Under the pieces are notes generated by a model. It saw only the letters and a program-made list of their open reading frames with translations. It was not told the origin of the DNA and ran no database searches. From JBGSTR01 sp963707135 (lineage in GTDB: Bacteria > Pseudomonadota > Gammaproteobacteria > Chromatiales > Chromatiaceae), in the NCBI GenBank assembly GCA_963707135.1, contig CAVPOY010000049.1, positions 1 through 23,516 on the forward strand: a stretch of DNA of 23,516 bases, read 5' to 3'. Of the stretch, positions 23,069 to 23,516 are shown one piece after another; the stretch's first letter is position 1; every line of letters begins with the position of its first letter. The translations under genes and the position numbers were made by a program.

Positions 23069-23463
23069 ATGAACACGACCCAATTCACCCGCACCGCTAT
23101 CGCCGCACTCGCCATCGTCCTCGGCGCCTCGACGGCTGCCGCCGCCCCCTGCGGCTGGGGCCCGCCTCGCGGGGACACGTCCCCCGGCCGCTTTCTCGAC
23201 CAGCGCGCCGACCAGCTTGCCTGGCGTCTCAATCGACGCCAGACCAGACAGCCGGGGTCAGGACCATCCTGCGTGAGCAACAGGGCTCAGGCCAGCCCGG
23301 CGTCGCCCACGCCAGGATTTCCAGCCTGCTCGATGACGCGCAGCGGGCCGAGTTCGACCGAATCCGGGCCTTCCGCGGCGCGGGTCCTGGCGCCTGCCCC
23401 CGTGGCGACCGCTGCCGGTTCGGGCGCACCGCTTGGAGAAGCCCGGGCCCGTCGAATTGGTAG
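23069..23463 (+). pseudogene. Spy/CpxP-like LTXXQ periplasmic protein, frameshifted
   Basis: ATG 23069 with GGAG 8 bases upstream opens a signal peptide (about 1-26, MNTTQFTRTAIAALAIVLGA then STAAAA), followed by RFLDQRADQLAWRLN. There the frame must shift: with one base restored near 23233-23236 the next residues are LTPDQTAGVRTILREQQ, the first LTXXQ repeat, and later LLDDAQRAEFDRIRAF is the second, ending at TAG 23461-23463 with a Cys-containing tail. Total about 131 residues, a normal Spy/CpxP size. Spy is an ATP-independent periplasmic chaperone induced by BaeSR, which lies directly upstream. The uncorrected frame gives a Pro/Ser-rich nonsense tail running off the window. Sequencing error or true inactivation. 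Confidence 0.75.
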
Positions 23464-23516
23464 GGTTGGCCCTTGGGCCGGTAAGGCGGTCCCGGTTGAT
23501 CGGCCATCGGGCGCCG

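Noticed and set aside
1..23516. CRISPR array, tRNA or rRNA genes, prophage or toxin-antitoxin system
   Set aside because: No regularly spaced repeats, no cloverleaf or rRNA sequence, and no such protein families were recognised.

Overview
This GC-rich window reads as a gammaproteobacterial chromosome segment. Its core has the gene order known around the Pseudomonas algU-mucABCD locus: nadB diverging from rpoE-rseA-rseB-rseC-mucD, then lepA-lepB-DUF4845-rnc-era-recO-pdxJ. Gene content and codon use suggest a Chromatiales/Ectothiorhodospiraceae-like or related organism; this placement is inferred, not proven.

Layout: (1) 1-2016, minus strand: a MagIII/endonuclease III-like DNA glycosylase cut by the window edge, and a GlgC homologue that lacks several catalytic and effector residues. 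(2) 2017-8451, minus: pdxJ, recO, era, rnc, a DUF4845 membrane protein, lepB and lepA, with tight or overlapping junctions from lepB to era. The lepA-lepB gap holds an intrinsic terminator just upstream of lepB and an upstream segment that could pair with it, an attenuator-like arrangement. (3) 8452-13098, minus: the envelope-stress operon rpoE-rseA-rseB-rseC-mucD with a likely sigma-E autoregulated promoter; rseC carries a frameshift. (4) 13410-15685, plus: nadB and a small helical protein of unknown function with an AT-rich dyad upstream. (5) 15876-18052, minus: an AI-2E/PerM-family membrane protein and an NmrA-like dehydrogenase fold gene broken by a frameshift. (6) 18053-18665: an intergenic region with operator-like inverted repeats and what looks like a decayed IS200/IS605 element. 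(7) 18666-23463: phaB (acetoacetyl-CoA reductase), a convergent hemerythrin-like protein, and a BaeS-BaeR two-component system followed by a Spy/CpxP-like LTXXQ periplasmic protein gene, also frameshifted.

Functionally the window is dominated by envelope stress control: sigma E with its anti-sigma proteins, the MucD protease, signal peptidase, and a BaeSR-Spy module. Translation and RNA housekeeping (EF4, RNase III, Era), cofactor synthesis (NadB for NAD, PdxJ for PLP) and carbon storage (GlgC-like, PhaB) make up the rest. Three genes (rseC, the nmrA-like gene, the spy-like gene) each need a small indel to be read through, so either the sequence contains indel errors or several accessory genes are decaying. 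No tRNA, rRNA, CRISPR array or intact mobile element was seen.
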